A DNA stretch of 64,000 nucleotides from Bacillota bacterium (GTDB lineage Bacteria > Bacillota > Sulfobacillia > Sulfobacillales > Sulfobacillaceae). The stretch lies in NCBI GenBank assembly GCA_023511625.1, contig JAIMBD010000001.1, positions 124,001 to 188,000 on the forward strand, written 5' to 3'. Of this stretch, positions 1 to 11,087 are shown piece after piece (positions within the stretch are counted from its first letter, which is position 1; every line of letters starts with the position of its first letter). The notes under the pieces are model-generated. The model did no database searches, was not told where the DNA came from, and worked only from the letters and a program-made list of their open reading frames with translations. The position numbers and the translations under genes were made by a program.

Positions 1-74
1 GCCAACCCGGCCTTGACCGTGAAGGTGCCGGTACGCTTTTCTGCAGTGGGATTTTGCCCTGCCGCTTCTGTCAT
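1..74 (-). CDS. pdxS: Probable PdxS (pyridoxal 5'-phosphate synthase lyase subunit), N-terminus only
   Basis: Only the first 24 or so codons lie in the window; the gene runs off the left edge. The ATG at 74 is preceded by GGAGG about 7 bases upstream. The peptide starts MTEAAGQNPTAEK and continues into GTFTVKAGLA, which resembles the start of PdxS proteins, where a similar stretch leads into the KGGVIMDV strand. PdxS with PdxT makes pyridoxal phosphate from a pentose phosphate, glyceraldehyde 3-phosphate and glutamine. A pdxS gene downstream of gyrA is also found near the Bacillus origin. The call rests on about ten informative residues plus synteny. Confidence 0.5.
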   Translation of the reverse strand, partial: MTEAAGQNPTAEKRTGTFTVKAGL

Positions 75-86
75 CCTGGTGCCTCC

Positions 87-155
87 TTACATGCAATCCA
101 AACCCACGGGGCCAAGACGCCCCTGCCGCTTGCAGACAAGCCGCATGCGGCCCAT
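87..155 (-). CDS. Possible 22-codon leader ORF between gyrA and pdxS
   Basis: On the minus strand AAGGAG lies about 6 bases before an ATG at 155. It opens a 22-codon frame (MGRMRLVCKRQ...) that ends in TAA immediately before the ribosome binding site of the downstream gene. It has the geometry of a leader peptide or small translated ORF, but there is no homology evidence and chance is a fair explanation. Confidence 0.15.
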   Translation of the reverse strand: MGRMRLVCKRQGRLGPVGLDCM

Positions 156-170
156 GGCCTACTCCTTTTT

Positions 171-2612
171 CTACCCCTCTTGGCGCGGCTCGTCATCCGT
201 GTTCAAGAGCGCAAAAGCCGACACTTGCTGACCGGATTCGAGACGCATGACCATCACGCCTTGGGACGGTCTGCCTTGGAGGGAGACGTCGGCCACATCG
301 AGACGAATGAGGGTCCCGTCGGACGAGATGACCATGCAGTGCTCCTGCCCGTTTACCGGTCGAATGCCCACCAACTCACCGGTCTTGGGCGTCACGTGAA
401 ACCCGATTACGCCGATGCCACCGCGTCCCGTCAGCCGAAATTGGTCCAGGCGCGTGCGCTTTCCGTACCCATTTTGCGACAGCACCAAGATCTCGGGCTC
501 ATCCCGTACGGCCGCCAAGGACACCACCCGGTCTTCGGGCCGCAACCGGATCCCCGTCACTCCATGCGCGCCTCGGCCCATAGGCCGCACCTCATCCTCC
601 GAAAAGCGGATCACCTGGCCCAAAGCCGTCGCCAAAAGGATATCGCGATGGCCGTCGGTCCGCTCCACGCCGATGAGTTCGTCGTCCGGATTGAGGCTGA
701 TGGCGATGATACCGCCTCCCCGCCAGGCTTCGTACTCCGACAAGGCCGTGCGCTTGACCACGCCGTGGCGGGTGGCGAAAAACCAGTAGGCGTCGGCTGG
801 TTCCGGCCGCAACGCCTGGATGGCCGTGACCCGTTCGTCGGGCAAAAGCGGCACCAGATTGCTGATGAGCATCCCCTTGGCCTGCCGACTGGCCTCGGGA
901 ATCTCGTGCACCTTGACCCGATAGATGCGGCCGCGATTGGTGAAGAAGCAGATGGCGGCATGGGTCGAGGCGATAAAGAGATGGCGCACGAAGTCGTCGT
1001 CGCGCACGGTGCCACCGGTCACGCCGCGGCCGCCACGACGCTGGGCGCGGTAGGCGTCGACAGCCACCCGTTTGACGTACCCGCGGTGGGTCACCGTAAT
1101 GACCATGTCTTCTTCGGTGATCAGATCCTCGATGGCGATGTCCTCTGCCTCGTCTACGATCCGGGTCCGGCGGGGGTCGGCGTACCGCTCTTTGACGGCC
1201 CGCAGCTCTTCGGCGATAAGGTCTAACACCAACCGCTCATCGTTCAAGATGGCCTTCAGGCGTGCAATTTCTGCCGCCACTTCGGCGTACTCGGCATCGA
1301 TCTTCTCCCGCTCGAGCTGCGTCAAGCGCTGCAACCGCATCTCCAAAATAGCCGTGGCCTGTTTTTCGCTCAACCCAAACCGTTCCATCAAGCCGCTGCG
1401 GGCGGCATCCGGAGACTCGGCGGCGCGAATGAGGGCGATGACCTCATCTAAAAACTGGAGCGCAATGCGGAGGCCCTCGAGGATGTGGGCCCGGGCCTCG
1501 GCTTTGGCCAAGTCGTGGCGCGTGCGCCGGATGACGATCTCTCGCCGATGCTCGATGAAGTAGCGCAAGAGGTCTTTGAGGGACAGGATCTGCGGGCGGC
1601 CGTGGACCAAGGCGAGCAAGATGATGCCGAAGGTTTGCTGCAGCATGGTGTACTTGAACAGCTGGTTTAAGACCACCTTAGCCACGGCGTCGCGTTTGAG
1701 CTCGACCACGATGCGGACGCCATTGCGGTCCGATTCGTCCCGAAGGTCTGAAATCCCCTCCACTCGGCGCTCGTGCACCAACTGGGCGATTTTCTCCAAC
1801 AGCCGCGCCTTGTTGACTTGGTATGGGATCTCGGTCACCACGATGCGGCTGCGCCCACCTGACCCTTCTTCCACCTGGGCCACACCGCGGATGGTGATGA
1901 TTCCGCGGCCGCGCGCGTAGGCTTGGCGAATGCCATCCCGACCCAAGATGACGCCACCGGTGGGAAAGTCTGGTCCGGGAATGCGCGCGATGAGGGCCTC
2001 CAAGTCGGCCTCAGGGTGCTCAATCAGGTAGATGGCAGCGTCGACCACCTCGCCCAGGTTGTGCGGGGGAATGTTGGTGGCCATCCCCACCGCGATGCCG
2101 GCCGAACCGTTGATCAACAGGTTGGGAACCTTGGCCGGCAACACCACCGGTTCCTGCTGCGTCTCGTCAAAGTTGGGCACGAAGTCGACCGTGTCGCGAT
2201 CGATGTCGGCCAACATCTCCATGGCTATCGGCGATAGGCGTACCTCGGTGTACCGCATGGCTGCCGGGGCATCCCCATCCATGGAACCGAAGTTGCCGTG
2301 GCCGTCGACCAACGGGTAGCGAATGGAGAAGTCCTGCGCCATGCGCACCATGGCGTCGTAGACCGCGACGTCTCCGTGAGGGTGGTAGCGGCCCAGGACC
2401 TCCCCCACAATGCGGGCCGACTTTTTATGGGGGTGGTTCGGGGTGTTGTTGAGCTCGTACATGGCGTAGAGGATGCGGCGGTGAACCGGCTTCAGTCCGT
2501 CGCGCACATCCGGCAGCGCACGGCTGACGATGACGCTCATCGCGTAATCGATGTAGGAGCGTTTCATCTCCTCCTCGATATCCACCGGCAAGACTCGTCC
2601 GATCTCTGCCAT
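171..2612 (-). CDS. gyrA: DNA gyrase subunit A
   Basis: GyrA cuts and religates DNA in the A2B2 gyrase, which introduces negative supercoils using ATP bound by GyrB. The 813-residue protein has normal length. The N-terminal breakage-reunion domain contains the catalytic tyrosine at residue 121 ([11 protein letters not shown]). The C-terminal beta-pinwheel region contains the GyrA box QRRGGRGV near residue 525, which marks it as gyrase rather than topoisomerase IV. The quinolone-determining region reads [10 protein letters not shown], with valine where E. coli has Ser83 and the Asp87 equivalent kept. It follows gyrB by 44 bp and is probably co-transcribed with it. Confidence 0.98.
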   Translation of the reverse strand: MAEIGRVLPVDIEEEMKRSYIDYAMSVIVSRALPDVRDGLKPVHRRILYAMYELNNTPNHPHKKSARIVGEVLGRYHPHGDVAVYDAMVRMAQDFSIRYPLVDGHGNFGSMDGDAPAAMRYTEVRLSPIAMEMLADIDRDTVDFVPNFDETQQEPVVLPAKVPNLLINGSAGIAVGMATNIPPHNLGEVVDAAIYLIEHPEADLEALIARIPGPDFPTGGVILGRDGIRQAYARGRGIITIRGVAQVEEGSGGRSRIVVTEIPYQVNKARLLEKIAQLVHERRVEGISDLRDESDRNGVRIVVELKRDAVAKVVLNQLFKYTMLQQTFGIILLALVHGRPQILSLKDLLRYFIEHRREIVIRRTRHDLAKAEARAHILEGLRIALQFLDEVIALIRAAESPDAARSGLMERFGLSEKQATAILEMRLQRLTQLEREKIDAEYAEVAAEIARLKAILNDERLVLDLIAEELRAVKERYADPRRTRIVDEAEDIAIEDLITEEDMVITVTHRGYVKRVAVDAYRAQRRGGRGVTGGTVRDDDFVRHLFIASTHAAICFFTNRGRIYRVKVHEIPEASRQAKGMLISNLVPLLPDERVTAIQALRPEPADAYWFFATRHGVVKRTALSEYEAWRGGGIIAISLNPDDELIGVERTDGHRDILLATALGQVIRFSEDEVRPMGRGAHGVTGIRLRPEDRVVSLAAVRDEPEILVLSQNGYGKRTRLDQFRLTGRGGIGVIGFHVTPKTGELVGIRPVNGQEHCMVISSDGTLIRLDVADVSLQGRPSQGVMVMRLESGQQVSAFALLNTDDEPRQEG

Positions 2613-2656
2613 CTACCGCCATCCTCCGTTTCTCTGCATACCGATACCGGCGATCA

Positions 2657-4639
<1,983 letters not shown>

Positions 4640-4891
4640 TTATTCGTCTTGCAGAGCCCGGCTTTGGGCCCGGCGCATCAAGGTTACCGCCGAGATCGGC
4701 GAACAGTAGACCCCGTTGGGAACGATGACCAGCGACTTCGCCTCGCGCTCGTCACCGAAAATCTGACCCAACCCCCTAAGCCGATTGAACCACTGCCGCG
4801 TCTCTGGAGACCGGCGCAGCAGCTCGCGATCGATGATGGCAATGACCTCCCCTTGCGGCACCGTGACGTCGTGCCCGATGTGCAGGTACAC
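4640..4891 (-). CDS. remB: DUF370 / RemA-RemB family regulatory protein (YaaB-like)
   Basis: An 83-residue protein starting MYLHIGHDVTVPQGEVIAI, typical of the DUF370 family. In Bacillus the homologue YaaB (RemB) sits in the same place between recF and gyrB. RemA/RemB are small DNA-binding regulators of biofilm matrix genes; the role in this organism is unknown. The family signature is the N-terminal half, where a strand pair is followed by the invariant IIDRE-like stretch (AIIDRELL). It belongs to the same minus-strand gene series as dciA and gyrB. Confidence 0.8.
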   Translation of the reverse strand: MYLHIGHDVTVPQGEVIAIIDRELLRRSPETRQWFNRLRGLGQIFGDEREAKSLVIVPNGVYCSPISAVTLMRRAQSRALQDE

Positions 4892-4930
4892 CGCTCTTCC
4901 CCCCTTTGTTTTCCGGCCTCGCCGACGGCC

Positions 4931-5467
4931 TCAGAAGTTTTCCCTATAGGTGCAGGTGGCGCAGAGGACATAAGGGCGCAAGGTAGGACTGTGGCAGCGC
5001 TGACAGGGGTGGTAATCCAGGCGGAACCATTCCCGGGAGGCCGCCAAATGGCTCCGGGCCGCGCGATCCAGGGCCTCGACGGCACTTTGGGCGCGCGCCG
5101 TGGGAAGCCCGCCTCCGCCCCGTTCTCTGCCCTCGCCCATCCCGACCGGCGCCCGCCGAAAGGCGCGCGGCTCGACCCGCACCTTCAAGTCCTCAATCGG
5201 CCCCACGGTTTCGGCCACTCGGGCATTGAGGCGCTGCAGGATTTCTCCTTTCCAATAGGTCAACTCCTGCGCCCAGGTCGATGCCGGCACGGCCACCACC
5301 ACCGTCCGCTCCCGCAATCCCCATAGGCGGGTATGGCGGCTGAGCGTCTCTCCCAGCGCTTCGCGCCAAACGGCCGCCACTGCCGCCCCGAAGAGCGCCG
5401 GCTGCCACCCCCACGCTTCGGCCTGGCGCCGCAGGATGCCGGCCAACGCCATGGGAGCGCGGGTCAC
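4931..5467 (-). CDS. dciA: DciA/DUF721 family helicase-loader-like protein with C-terminal zinc ribbon
   Basis: A 178-residue protein. The N-terminal 100 residues match the DUF721/DciA fold (GILRRQAEAWGW, then WREALGETLSRHT, then VVAVPASTWAQEL). DciA is the ancestral operator that loads replicative DnaB helicase where DnaC or DnaI is absent. The C-terminus adds four cysteines as CxxC (155, 158) and CxxC (169, 172), a predicted zinc ribbon. The start ATG overlaps the recF stop (ATGA), so translation is coupled to recF. The position between recF and gyrB matches actinobacterial dciA. Function is inferred from family and place. Confidence 0.75.
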   Translation of the reverse strand: MTRAPMALAGILRRQAEAWGWQPALFGAAVAAVWREALGETLSRHTRLWGLRERTVVVAVPASTWAQELTYWKGEILQRLNARVAETVGPIEDLKVRVEPRAFRRAPVGMGEGRERGGGGLPTARAQSAVEALDRAARSHLAASREWFRLDYHPCQRCHSPTLRPYVLCATCTYRENF

Positions 5468-6525
5468 CGTGTCCGTGTGAACCGGCCCCCTTCCACCCGG
5501 TACACCCAGGGCGCCAGGTCCCGATAGGCCTCGCCACCGGTGTCTGTCACCACTGCCTGCTGGTCGCCAGCAGCCAAAAGCCGCAACAATGCCTCGCGGC
5601 GCCGGCCATCCAGCTCCGATAGGACGTCGTCCAACAACACCAACGGACGCACTCCCAGCCGTTCCTCCATCAAGGCATGCGTCGCCAGTTTCATCCCAAG
5701 GGCCATGGTTCGCGCCTGGCCTTGGGAGGCGTAAAGCCCGGCCGGTTGACCCTCAAACCACAATAGCAGATCGTCGCGGTGCGGCCCCACCAACGTCATC
5801 CCGCGGGCCTCCTCCTCGTATCGACGGGCCGCCAAGAGGCGGCAATACCCTTCGGGATCGGTTGCAGGCTCGGCCGCTCCTCCCCACTTCATGCCAATCG
5901 CCACCTGTTCGTTGCCCCCGACGTTCGCCTGAAAGGCGCGCAGTCGCGGCTCCAAGGCGGTGACGACTGCCGCCCGCGCCTTCCACACGTAGACGGCTGG
6001 CCCTGCCATCACCTCGCCGAACCGGTCCACCACCGTTCGGCCCAACCCGTCTTTGATGGCGCGGTTGCGTTGCTGCAGGCCGCGTTGGTACTGGCGCAGG
6101 GCACGCCCATAGGCCGGATCGACCCCCTCGAGCAGGGTGTCCAGAAACGCCCGCCGATCGGTCGGGCTGCCCTTGACCAGGGCCAAATCGTCCGGACTGA
6201 AGAGGACCACCGGTCGCACCCCGCCTTCGCGCAGGCGCTTTTTCACTGGGTGCCACGCCACCTGATAGCGCAGCGCCACGGCCACGCCGCCGCTCTCTTC
6301 CCAGCGCCCGCTCACTCCCATCCAGGCACTGCCGCGTTGGGTCCATTCCGCCTCACCTCCCGGACGGATGCCCCGTCCCGTCAGCAGTACGTGAATGGCC
6401 TCCAACCCGTTGGTTTTCCCCTGCCCGTTGGCTCCCAACCACAACGTCAGCGCAGGAGCCAAGAGGATGTCGGCCTCGGCGATGTTGCGAAAATGGCGGA
6501 TGGCGACGGCTTGCAGCGGCATCAA
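5464..6525 (-). CDS. recF: DNA replication and repair protein RecF
   Basis: RecF is an SMC-like ATPase that with RecO and RecR loads RecA at single-strand gaps. The 353-residue protein has normal length. The Walker A motif GANGQGKT lies at residues 31-38. The ABC-type signature region (LYASQGQARTMALGMKLA) is followed by Walker B, LVLLDDVLSELD. The start codon overlaps the dnaN stop (ATGA) and the stop overlaps the dciA start, so dnaN, recF and dciA form a translationally coupled series. Confidence 0.96.
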   Translation of the reverse strand: MMPLQAVAIRHFRNIAEADILLAPALTLWLGANGQGKTNGLEAIHVLLTGRGIRPGGEAEWTQRGSAWMGVSGRWEESGGVAVALRYQVAWHPVKKRLREGGVRPVVLFSPDDLALVKGSPTDRRAFLDTLLEGVDPAYGRALRQYQRGLQQRNRAIKDGLGRTVVDRFGEVMAGPAVYVWKARAAVVTALEPRLRAFQANVGGNEQVAIGMKWGGAAEPATDPEGYCRLLAARRYEEEARGMTLVGPHRDDLLLWFEGQPAGLYASQGQARTMALGMKLATHALMEERLGVRPLVLLDDVLSELDGRRREALLRLLAAGDQQAVVTDTGGEAYRDLAPWVYRVEGGRFTRTR

Positions 6526-7634
6526 ACCAATTGGCGCAGCGGGAGGAGGATGTGTTGGTAGGTGGAGCCCCCGACCTCCCGAAACCGCGCAGGCGACTGC
6601 GTGCCGGCGAACTCCACGACGATTTCCGCACTGCTGAGCGATTTTAACACGTCGGCGATGAAGTGGGGATTAAACAACAGGTCGAGCGGTTGGCCGGTGC
6701 TTTGACACTCCACCACCTCGCGCGCGTGCCCGATGTCCTGCGACACCGTGCCGAGCTCCAGCATCCCAGGCTCGTGAACAATGCGTAGCGACGCCGATCG
6801 GTCCTTCTGGGCAATGAGATTCACTCGCTCCACGGCCCCGCGCAACGCCGACAACTCCACGCGGCATTCGGCGACGTACTGCTGGGGAATCACGCGTTGG
6901 TACTCCGGGTACTGACCCTCTAACAGCCGCGAGGTCAACCGGAATCCCGCCGTTTCCAACTGGACCACATGGGGACTCATCCACAGCGTCACCGTGTCGA
7001 GTCCGGCCGTCAACCGCGACGCTTCCGTGACCGCCTTGGCCGGCCACACCCACTGGCGCGGTGCTTCGAGATGGTCTGGGACGGCATACCAAACCTGGGA
7101 GAGTCGGCTCCCATCCGTGGCCGCGAAAACCAGCCGTCCCTCGCCGAGCTCCATGGCTACGCCTTTGAGAATGGGACGCGCCTCATCGCGCGCGCAGGCG
7201 AACAAGACCTGGCGAGCGACTTCGGCCAAGACGTGGCCCGGAATGGTGACGGCCACGGCCGCGTTGCGGGGAAGATGGGCAAATTCTGGCAGGCGGTCCT
7301 CGGCGAACCCGTGAATGGTGGCCTGGTTGCGGCCGTACCGGATCACCGCTTGGGCCGAGGTCTCAGCGGCAATGTCGACCAGCGCCGTCGGCAGGCGCTG
7401 GATAAGGTCGGTCAGGGTCCCGGCCGGCAACACGATGTGGCCGGGTTCGGAGACTTCCGCCGGCACGTCGGCTTCGAGGGCCGTGGTGAGGTCGGTGGCG
7501 TAGAGGTGAAGGGATTGCCCTTGCGCCGTCAATTCTACCCCACTTAAAACCGGCAAGGTGTTCTGCGGTGCGACGACGCGGGTGGTTTGGGACAGAGCTC
7601 GAGCTAAGGAGGCTTGTTCAACCGTTACGCGCAT
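6522..7634 (-). CDS. dnaN: DNA polymerase III sliding clamp (beta subunit)
   Basis: The clamp ring that tethers the replicative polymerase. The protein begins MRVTVEQASLARALSQ at the ATG at 7634, preceded by GAGGAGAGG; 370 residues is the usual clamp length. A longer reading frame continues upstream into the dnaA-dnaN spacer, but those codons are low-complexity and cross the DnaA-box region, so the longer start is rejected. Three repeated clamp folds are expected; NTLPVLSGVEL in domain 1 is recognisable. It overlaps recF by 4 bases. Confidence 0.96.
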   Translation of the reverse strand: MRVTVEQASLARALSQTTRVVAPQNTLPVLSGVELTAQGQSLHLYATDLTTALEADVPAEVSEPGHIVLPAGTLTDLIQRLPTALVDIAAETSAQAVIRYGRNQATIHGFAEDRLPEFAHLPRNAAVAVTIPGHVLAEVARQVLFACARDEARPILKGVAMELGEGRLVFAATDGSRLSQVWYAVPDHLEAPRQWVWPAKAVTEASRLTAGLDTVTLWMSPHVVQLETAGFRLTSRLLEGQYPEYQRVIPQQYVAECRVELSALRGAVERVNLIAQKDRSASLRIVHEPGMLELGTVSQDIGHAREVVECQSTGQPLDLLFNPHFIADVLKSLSSAEIVVEFAGTQSPARFREVGGSTYQHILLPLRQLV

Positions 7635-7904
7635 GGTCCTCTCCTCGTCCAGGGCAGTGGGGCGGTCGTTACTGCTGATAAGGGTATTGTAAAAGACAGT
7701 CGTCGTCGTAGGTACTGCGGATAGTGGGGATAAGCCAGCTCCGCCGCGAATCGACAAGGTTTTCGGGCGGGGATGGCGGTGGGGATAACTCGACGGTTTT
7801 CCCCACGGTCCCGCGACGCGTGTCGGGGGGGCGGGAATGCTGGGGATATTCCCCGCCTTTTCCCCCGGCCTGTCCACACCTTGTGCGGGCGGTTATCCCC
7901 ACCA
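7635..7904. other. dnaA-dnaN spacer with DnaA-box-like sequences; probable part of oriC
   Basis: This 270-bp spacer contains three copies of TTATCCCCA, one mismatch from the consensus TTATNCACA. Two are in reverse orientation (7725-7733 and 7780-7788) and one is forward (7893-7901). Weaker matches are ATATCCCCA reversed at 7841-7849, TTTTCCCCA at 7797-7805 and CTGTCCACA at 7870-7878. The cluster and its place between dnaA and dnaN support an origin function. A reverse-strand TACAAT near 7685 could be a dnaN -10. No AT-rich unwinding stretch stands out. Confidence 0.7.
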
Positions 7905-9278
7905 TCATCGCGGCTTTAGGCGTTTCTTGAGCTGGTCTAGGGTCTGGGCCAATTGCGGATCGCTCAGCCGGGCTTGGGCGATCTTTTCGCAGGCGTGCAT
8001 GACGGTGGTGTGGTCGCGCCCGCCAAACTCCTCGCCGATCTTGGGCAGGGAGGCGTCGGTCAACTCGCGCGCGAGGTACATCGCGATTTGGCGGGGGAAG
8101 GCCACGGCGCGGGCACGGTTTTTGGCCTTGAAATCCTCGGGCCTCAGGTCAAAGTGGCGGGCCACCTCTTCTTGGATGGCGCGAATGGTGACCGGGCGGG
8201 CCCGCGTGTCCGGGATGACGTCTTTGAGGGCCTCTAAGGCCAGTTCCGGCGTCAATGGCCGGCGGGTGATGGAGCCGTAGGCGATGACCCGGATCAACGC
8301 CCCTTCTAGTTCGCGGATGTTGGTGTCGATCCGGGAGGCGATGAAGTGAATGATGTCGCTCGGTACCGATAATCCCTCGAGCTGTGCCTTTTTGGCCAAG
8401 ATGGCAATGCGCGTCTCCAAGTCTGGCGGTTGGATGTCGGTGATGAGACCCCATTCGAACCGCGATCGCAGGCGCTCCTCCAGCGTGGGGATCTCTTTGG
8501 GAGGGCGGTCGCTGGAGATGACGATTTGCTTGCGGGCTCCGTGCAAGGCTTCGAAGGTGTGAAAGAACTCCTCCTGGGTACGCTCTTTGCCGGCTACAAA
8601 CTGGATGTCGTCGATCAACAACACGTCGATGCCGCGATAGCGGTTGCGGAACTGGACCATGCGGTCATCCCGAATGGCGTTGATGAGCTCGTTGGTAAAC
8701 GTCTCCGAGGAGACGTAGAGCACCCGGGACTCGGGATGATGCTTGAGGACGTAGTGGCCGATGGCGTGCATCAGGTGGGTTTTCCCTAACCCGACACCGC
8801 CGTAGACGAATAGCGGATTGTAGGCGCGCGCCGGCATCTCGGCCACTGCCAGGCAGGCAGCGTGGGCAAAGCGGTTGGAACTGCCCACGACAAAGGCTTC
8901 GAAGACGTAGCGCGGGTTTAGCCGGCTCTCCACGTCAGACGGGTTGGGCGCCGACGGCGCGCTCGGCGCCGGTTGGGGCCGCACCGGGAATGGCACCGGC
9001 TCTGGTTCCTGACTAGCTTGAAGATCCGGGTTGACCGATAACTGAAAGGTGAGCGGTCGGCCCGCGACACGGCTCAAGGTCTCGCGCAAGAGTTCCGCGT
9101 AGCGCGTCATGATCAAATTGCGCGTAAACTCCATCGGCACTTCGAGTAGGATCACGTCGCCTTCCCAGGCGCGTGGCGTGATCGCCTTGGCCCAGGTTTC
9201 GTAACTGGGAGTGGGTAGTCCGCTCTGCAGTTGCTCCACGACTTGGGCCCACAGGGCGTCGACGCCGACTTCCAACAT
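7905..9278 (-). CDS. dnaA: Chromosomal replication initiator protein DnaA
   Basis: Initiator AAA+ ATPase that binds DnaA boxes and opens the origin. I take the ATG at 9278, which has AGGAGG 10 bases upstream; an in-frame TTG at 9287 would lie one base from that site. The protein has 457 residues. Domain I starts [10 protein letters not shown] proline-rich linker near residue 110 is followed by the AAA+ core with Walker A GGVGLGKT near 161 and Walker B LLIDDIQF. Domain IV carries the DNA-binding signature [12 protein letters not shown] near 420. Confidence 0.97.
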   Translation of the reverse strand: MLEVGVDALWAQVVEQLQSGLPTPSYETWAKAITPRAWEGDVILLEVPMEFTRNLIMTRYAELLRETLSRVAGRPLTFQLSVNPDLQASQEPEPVPFPVRPQPAPSAPSAPNPSDVESRLNPRYVFEAFVVGSSNRFAHAACLAVAEMPARAYNPLFVYGGVGLGKTHLMHAIGHYVLKHHPESRVLYVSSETFTNELINAIRDDRMVQFRNRYRGIDVLLIDDIQFVAGKERTQEEFFHTFEALHGARKQIVISSDRPPKEIPTLEERLRSRFEWGLITDIQPPDLETRIAILAKKAQLEGLSVPSDIIHFIASRIDTNIRELEGALIRVIAYGSITRRPLTPELALEALKDVIPDTRARPVTIRAIQEEVARHFDLRPEDFKAKNRARAVAFPRQIAMYLARELTDASLPKIGEEFGGRDHTTVMHACEKIAQARLSDPQLAQTLDQLKKRLKPR

Positions 9279-9432
9279 GATTCCCAATCCTCCTGAGCTG
9301 GCAACCGTAGCGAAACCGGGACGGCTTAAGCCATCCGCATCCCGTCCACAGGGTTATCCGCAAGATATCCCGAGTCCCAATGGCAGATAAAATAAGAGGT
9401 CCTCCGCGGACGGGTCGGGAGGTGTGTTCCTA

Positions 9433-9461
9433 ATCATACCAAGGCGGTTGGGCAAACTCAA
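9433..9461 (-). promoter_or_regulatory. dnaA promoter
   Basis: Reading the minus strand, TTGAGT (9461-9456) and TATGAT (9438-9433) are separated by 17 bases, a good SigA-type arrangement pointing toward dnaA. The long leader between it and dnaA contains DnaA-box-like sites, which would allow autoregulation as seen in other bacteria. Confidence 0.55.
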
Positions 9462-9564
9462 TCGGGAGGGGAGAATTAATCCACAGGACGGCCAAGGGCC
9501 GCTCGGGGCGCGCGCTTGGCGCCGTGCGGCGGGGACAGTGCACCGGGAGGGAGCGTGGGCTTCC

Positions 9565-9594
9565 TTGACCCTGAAGATCGGGCTCGACTATAAT
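9565..9594 (+). promoter_or_regulatory. rpmH operon promoter
   Basis: TTGACC (9565-9570) and a perfect TATAAT (9589-9594) are separated by 18 bases. The element points to rpmH, whose GTG start is about 40 bases downstream, and probably drives rpmH-rnpA-yidD-yidC. Confidence 0.75.
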
Positions 9595-9632
9595 GAAGAC
9601 TACATTTGCCCAGCGTAGGGGGTGAGAGGTCG

Positions 9633-9767
9633 GTGAAACGGACGTATCAGCCCAACCGCCGCCATCGGGCCAAAGTGCACGGCTTTCGCAAGCGCATGTC
9701 CACCCGAGCGGGCCGCTTGGTCTTAAAGCGGCGGCGTCGCAAAGGGAGGAAGCGGCTTACGGTCTGA
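9633..9767 (+). CDS. rpmH: 50S ribosomal protein L34
   Basis: A 44-residue, strongly basic protein ([18 protein letters not shown]..., ending KRLTV), the full length of bacterial L34, a structural protein of the large subunit. The GTG start follows GGGGGTGAG. It lies directly before rnpA, as in nearly all bacteria with an L34-RNase P operon at the origin. Confidence 0.97.
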   Translation: MKRTYQPNRRHRAKVHGFRKRMSTRAGRLVLKRRRRKGRKRLTV

Positions 9768-9770
9768 GCC

Positions 9771-10139
9771 ATGAAACGGGCCTTCCGCCTTCGGTCCCGC
9801 AAGGTTTTCGCCCAGGTGCTGCGGCAGGGGCGCACCCTGGGCAGTCGGCACGTGGTGGTGTTTTGGCTCAGGGACGGCGGGGATGGCGGCCAGCGGCTAG
9901 AGATCGGGTTTGCCGTGCAGCGGGCGGTCGGTTCAGCGGTCCGGCGCAACCGGGTCCGGCGGCGACTGCGGGCATTGGCACAGGTCCTGGCCGAGGAGCT
10001 TCCCGCCCAAGGTCGGATGGTCTGGTTGGGGAAGGTGTCCGCACTGGACGCACCGTGGGGAGAACTGGTCGACGGGACGCGGCGGATGCTGCGGCGGCTT
10101 CGCGCGGAGCGGGATCCCCAGGACCGGGGTGCAGGGTGA
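9771..10139 (+). CDS. rnpA: Ribonuclease P protein component
   Basis: The protein cofactor of RNase P, which trims tRNA 5' leaders. It has 122 residues; the family motif appears as [21 protein letters not shown] (the RNR box, with RNRVRRRLR as its core). The N-terminus [15 protein letters not shown] is typical. It starts 3 bases after the rpmH stop. Its stop overlaps the start of yidD (GTGATG). Confidence 0.95.
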   Translation: MKRAFRLRSRKVFAQVLRQGRTLGSRHVVVFWLRDGGDGGQRLEIGFAVQRAVGSAVRRNRVRRRLRALAQVLAEELPAQGRMVWLGKVSALDAPWGELVDGTRRMLRRLRAERDPQDRGAG

Positions 10140-10351
10140 TGGTGGGCAAAGGGTTGATCTGGCTCATTCGGGGCTACCAGCGGTGGATTTCGCCCTGGAC
10201 CGGGCCGTCTTGCCGTTATGTGCCGACTTGCTCCCAGTATGCGGTAGAAGCGATCCAGCGGTATGGGGCGTGGCGAGGGGCTTGGCTTGGGCTCAAGCGC
10301 ATCCTACGCTGTCATCCGTTGCATGCCGGCGGATACGATCCGGTACCGTAG
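10139..10351 (+). CDS. yidD: Membrane protein insertion efficiency factor YidD
   Basis: A 70-residue protein with the family core [24 protein letters not shown] and a [13 protein letters not shown] ending. The three conserved cysteines are present. YidD assists YidC-dependent membrane insertion. The ATG at 10139 or the in-frame GTG at 10136 could be the start; both overlap the rnpA stop, so translation is probably coupled. Confidence 0.93.
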   Translation: MVGKGLIWLIRGYQRWISPWTGPSCRYVPTCSQYAVEAIQRYGAWRGAWLGLKRILRCHPLHAGGYDPVP

Positions 10352-10374
10352 GCGAGGACCGAGGAGGATCGGGG

Positions 10375-11043
10375 ATGGGGGTCTGGAACGGGTTTTTGCA
10401 TTTATTGACGCACCTGTTGTTGGTGTTCACTGGGTGGACGGGCAATTATGTTTTGGGCATCGTCTTGCTCACCCTGTTGGTGCGGTTGATTCTCCTTCCC
10501 CTCGGCATCAGTCAGGCGCGGTCGCTGCAAAAGATGGCTCGACTCGGTCCCCGCACTCGGGAACTGCAACAGCGCCACAAGGGCAATCCGCAGGTGTTGC
10601 AGGCCGAGATCGCCAAGCTATACCAAGAGGAAGGGGTCAACCCGGCATCCGGTTGCTTGCCGCTCTTGTTGCAAATCCCGGTCATGTACGGGCTGTTCGA
10701 CGTGTTGCGGGGGTTTCCCTACAAACCTAATATGGGATGGCTGGTGTGGCACAATCTGGCCCAGCCGGACCACACTTTTGTGCTGCCGGTGTTGGTCGCC
10801 GCGAGCACGTTCTTCATGCAAAAGCAAGCCATGGCCATGACTCCGCCGCAACCGGGGATGGAATCCAGCCAAAAGATGATGTTGTGGCTGATGCCGGTGG
10901 TTTTTGGCTACGTCGCCTTGCAGTTTCCGTCAGGGCTGTCCATTTACTACGTCGTATCCAACCTTTTTCAGCTCGGGCAGACGCTGCTGTTGTTGCGCAC
11001 GCCCATGGATAAAAAGGCGACGGGGGCCCGGGCGGCTCGGTGA
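10375..11043 (+). CDS. yidC: Membrane protein insertase YidC/OxaI family
   Basis: A 222-residue insertase. It begins at the ATG at 10375 after GAGGAGGATC; in-frame codons further upstream overlap rnpA and yidD and are not coding. The expected five membrane spans are visible, with the cytoplasmic loop RSLQKMARLGPRTRELQQRHKGN after the first and the conserved EGVNPASGCLPLLLQIPV segment. The functional arginine is in the LVRLILLPLG segment. No lipobox is visible at the N-terminus, unlike Bacillus SpoIIIJ. Confidence 0.93.
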   Translation: MGVWNGFLHLLTHLLLVFTGWTGNYVLGIVLLTLLVRLILLPLGISQARSLQKMARLGPRTRELQQRHKGNPQVLQAEIAKLYQEEGVNPASGCLPLLLQIPVMYGLFDVLRGFPYKPNMGWLVWHNLAQPDHTFVLPVLVAASTFFMQKQAMAMTPPQPGMESSQKMMLWLMPVVFGYVALQFPSGLSIYYVVSNLFQLGQTLLLLRTPMDKKATGARAAR

Positions 11044-11087
11044 AGGGCTCGTGGGGATCAGATGGAGGGCAGGGCGAGCCGAGTCCC

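Larger units (their letters stand above)
9279..9632. other. dnaA-rpmH divergent spacer with DnaA-box-like sites; second probable oriC segment
   Basis: This 354-bp spacer separates the two diverging arms. DnaA-box-like sites are TTATCCGCA at 9354-9362 (one mismatch), TAATCCACA at 9477-9485 (one mismatch) and CCGTCCACA at 9342-9350. An A/T-rich patch, AGATAAAATAAGAGG, sits around 9384-9398 and could be an unwinding element. Promoters for dnaA and rpmH lie inside (separate entries). No gene is apparent. Confidence 0.6.

Noticed and set aside
392-402. TCACGTGAAAC in gyrA, an 11-base match to canonical parS
   Set aside because: It encodes the FHVT stretch of GyrA, lacks the left TGTT arm, and is isolated; most likely coding coincidence.
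54-1226. Long plus-strand open frame opposite gyrA
   Set aside because: Antisense shadow of gyrA in high-G+C DNA; no ribosome binding site or recognisable domain.
7635-7877. N-terminal extension of dnaN through the dnaA-dnaN spacer
   Set aside because: Would cross the DnaA-box cluster, adds 81 low-complexity residues not found in clamps, and the ATG at 7634 has a good ribosome binding site.
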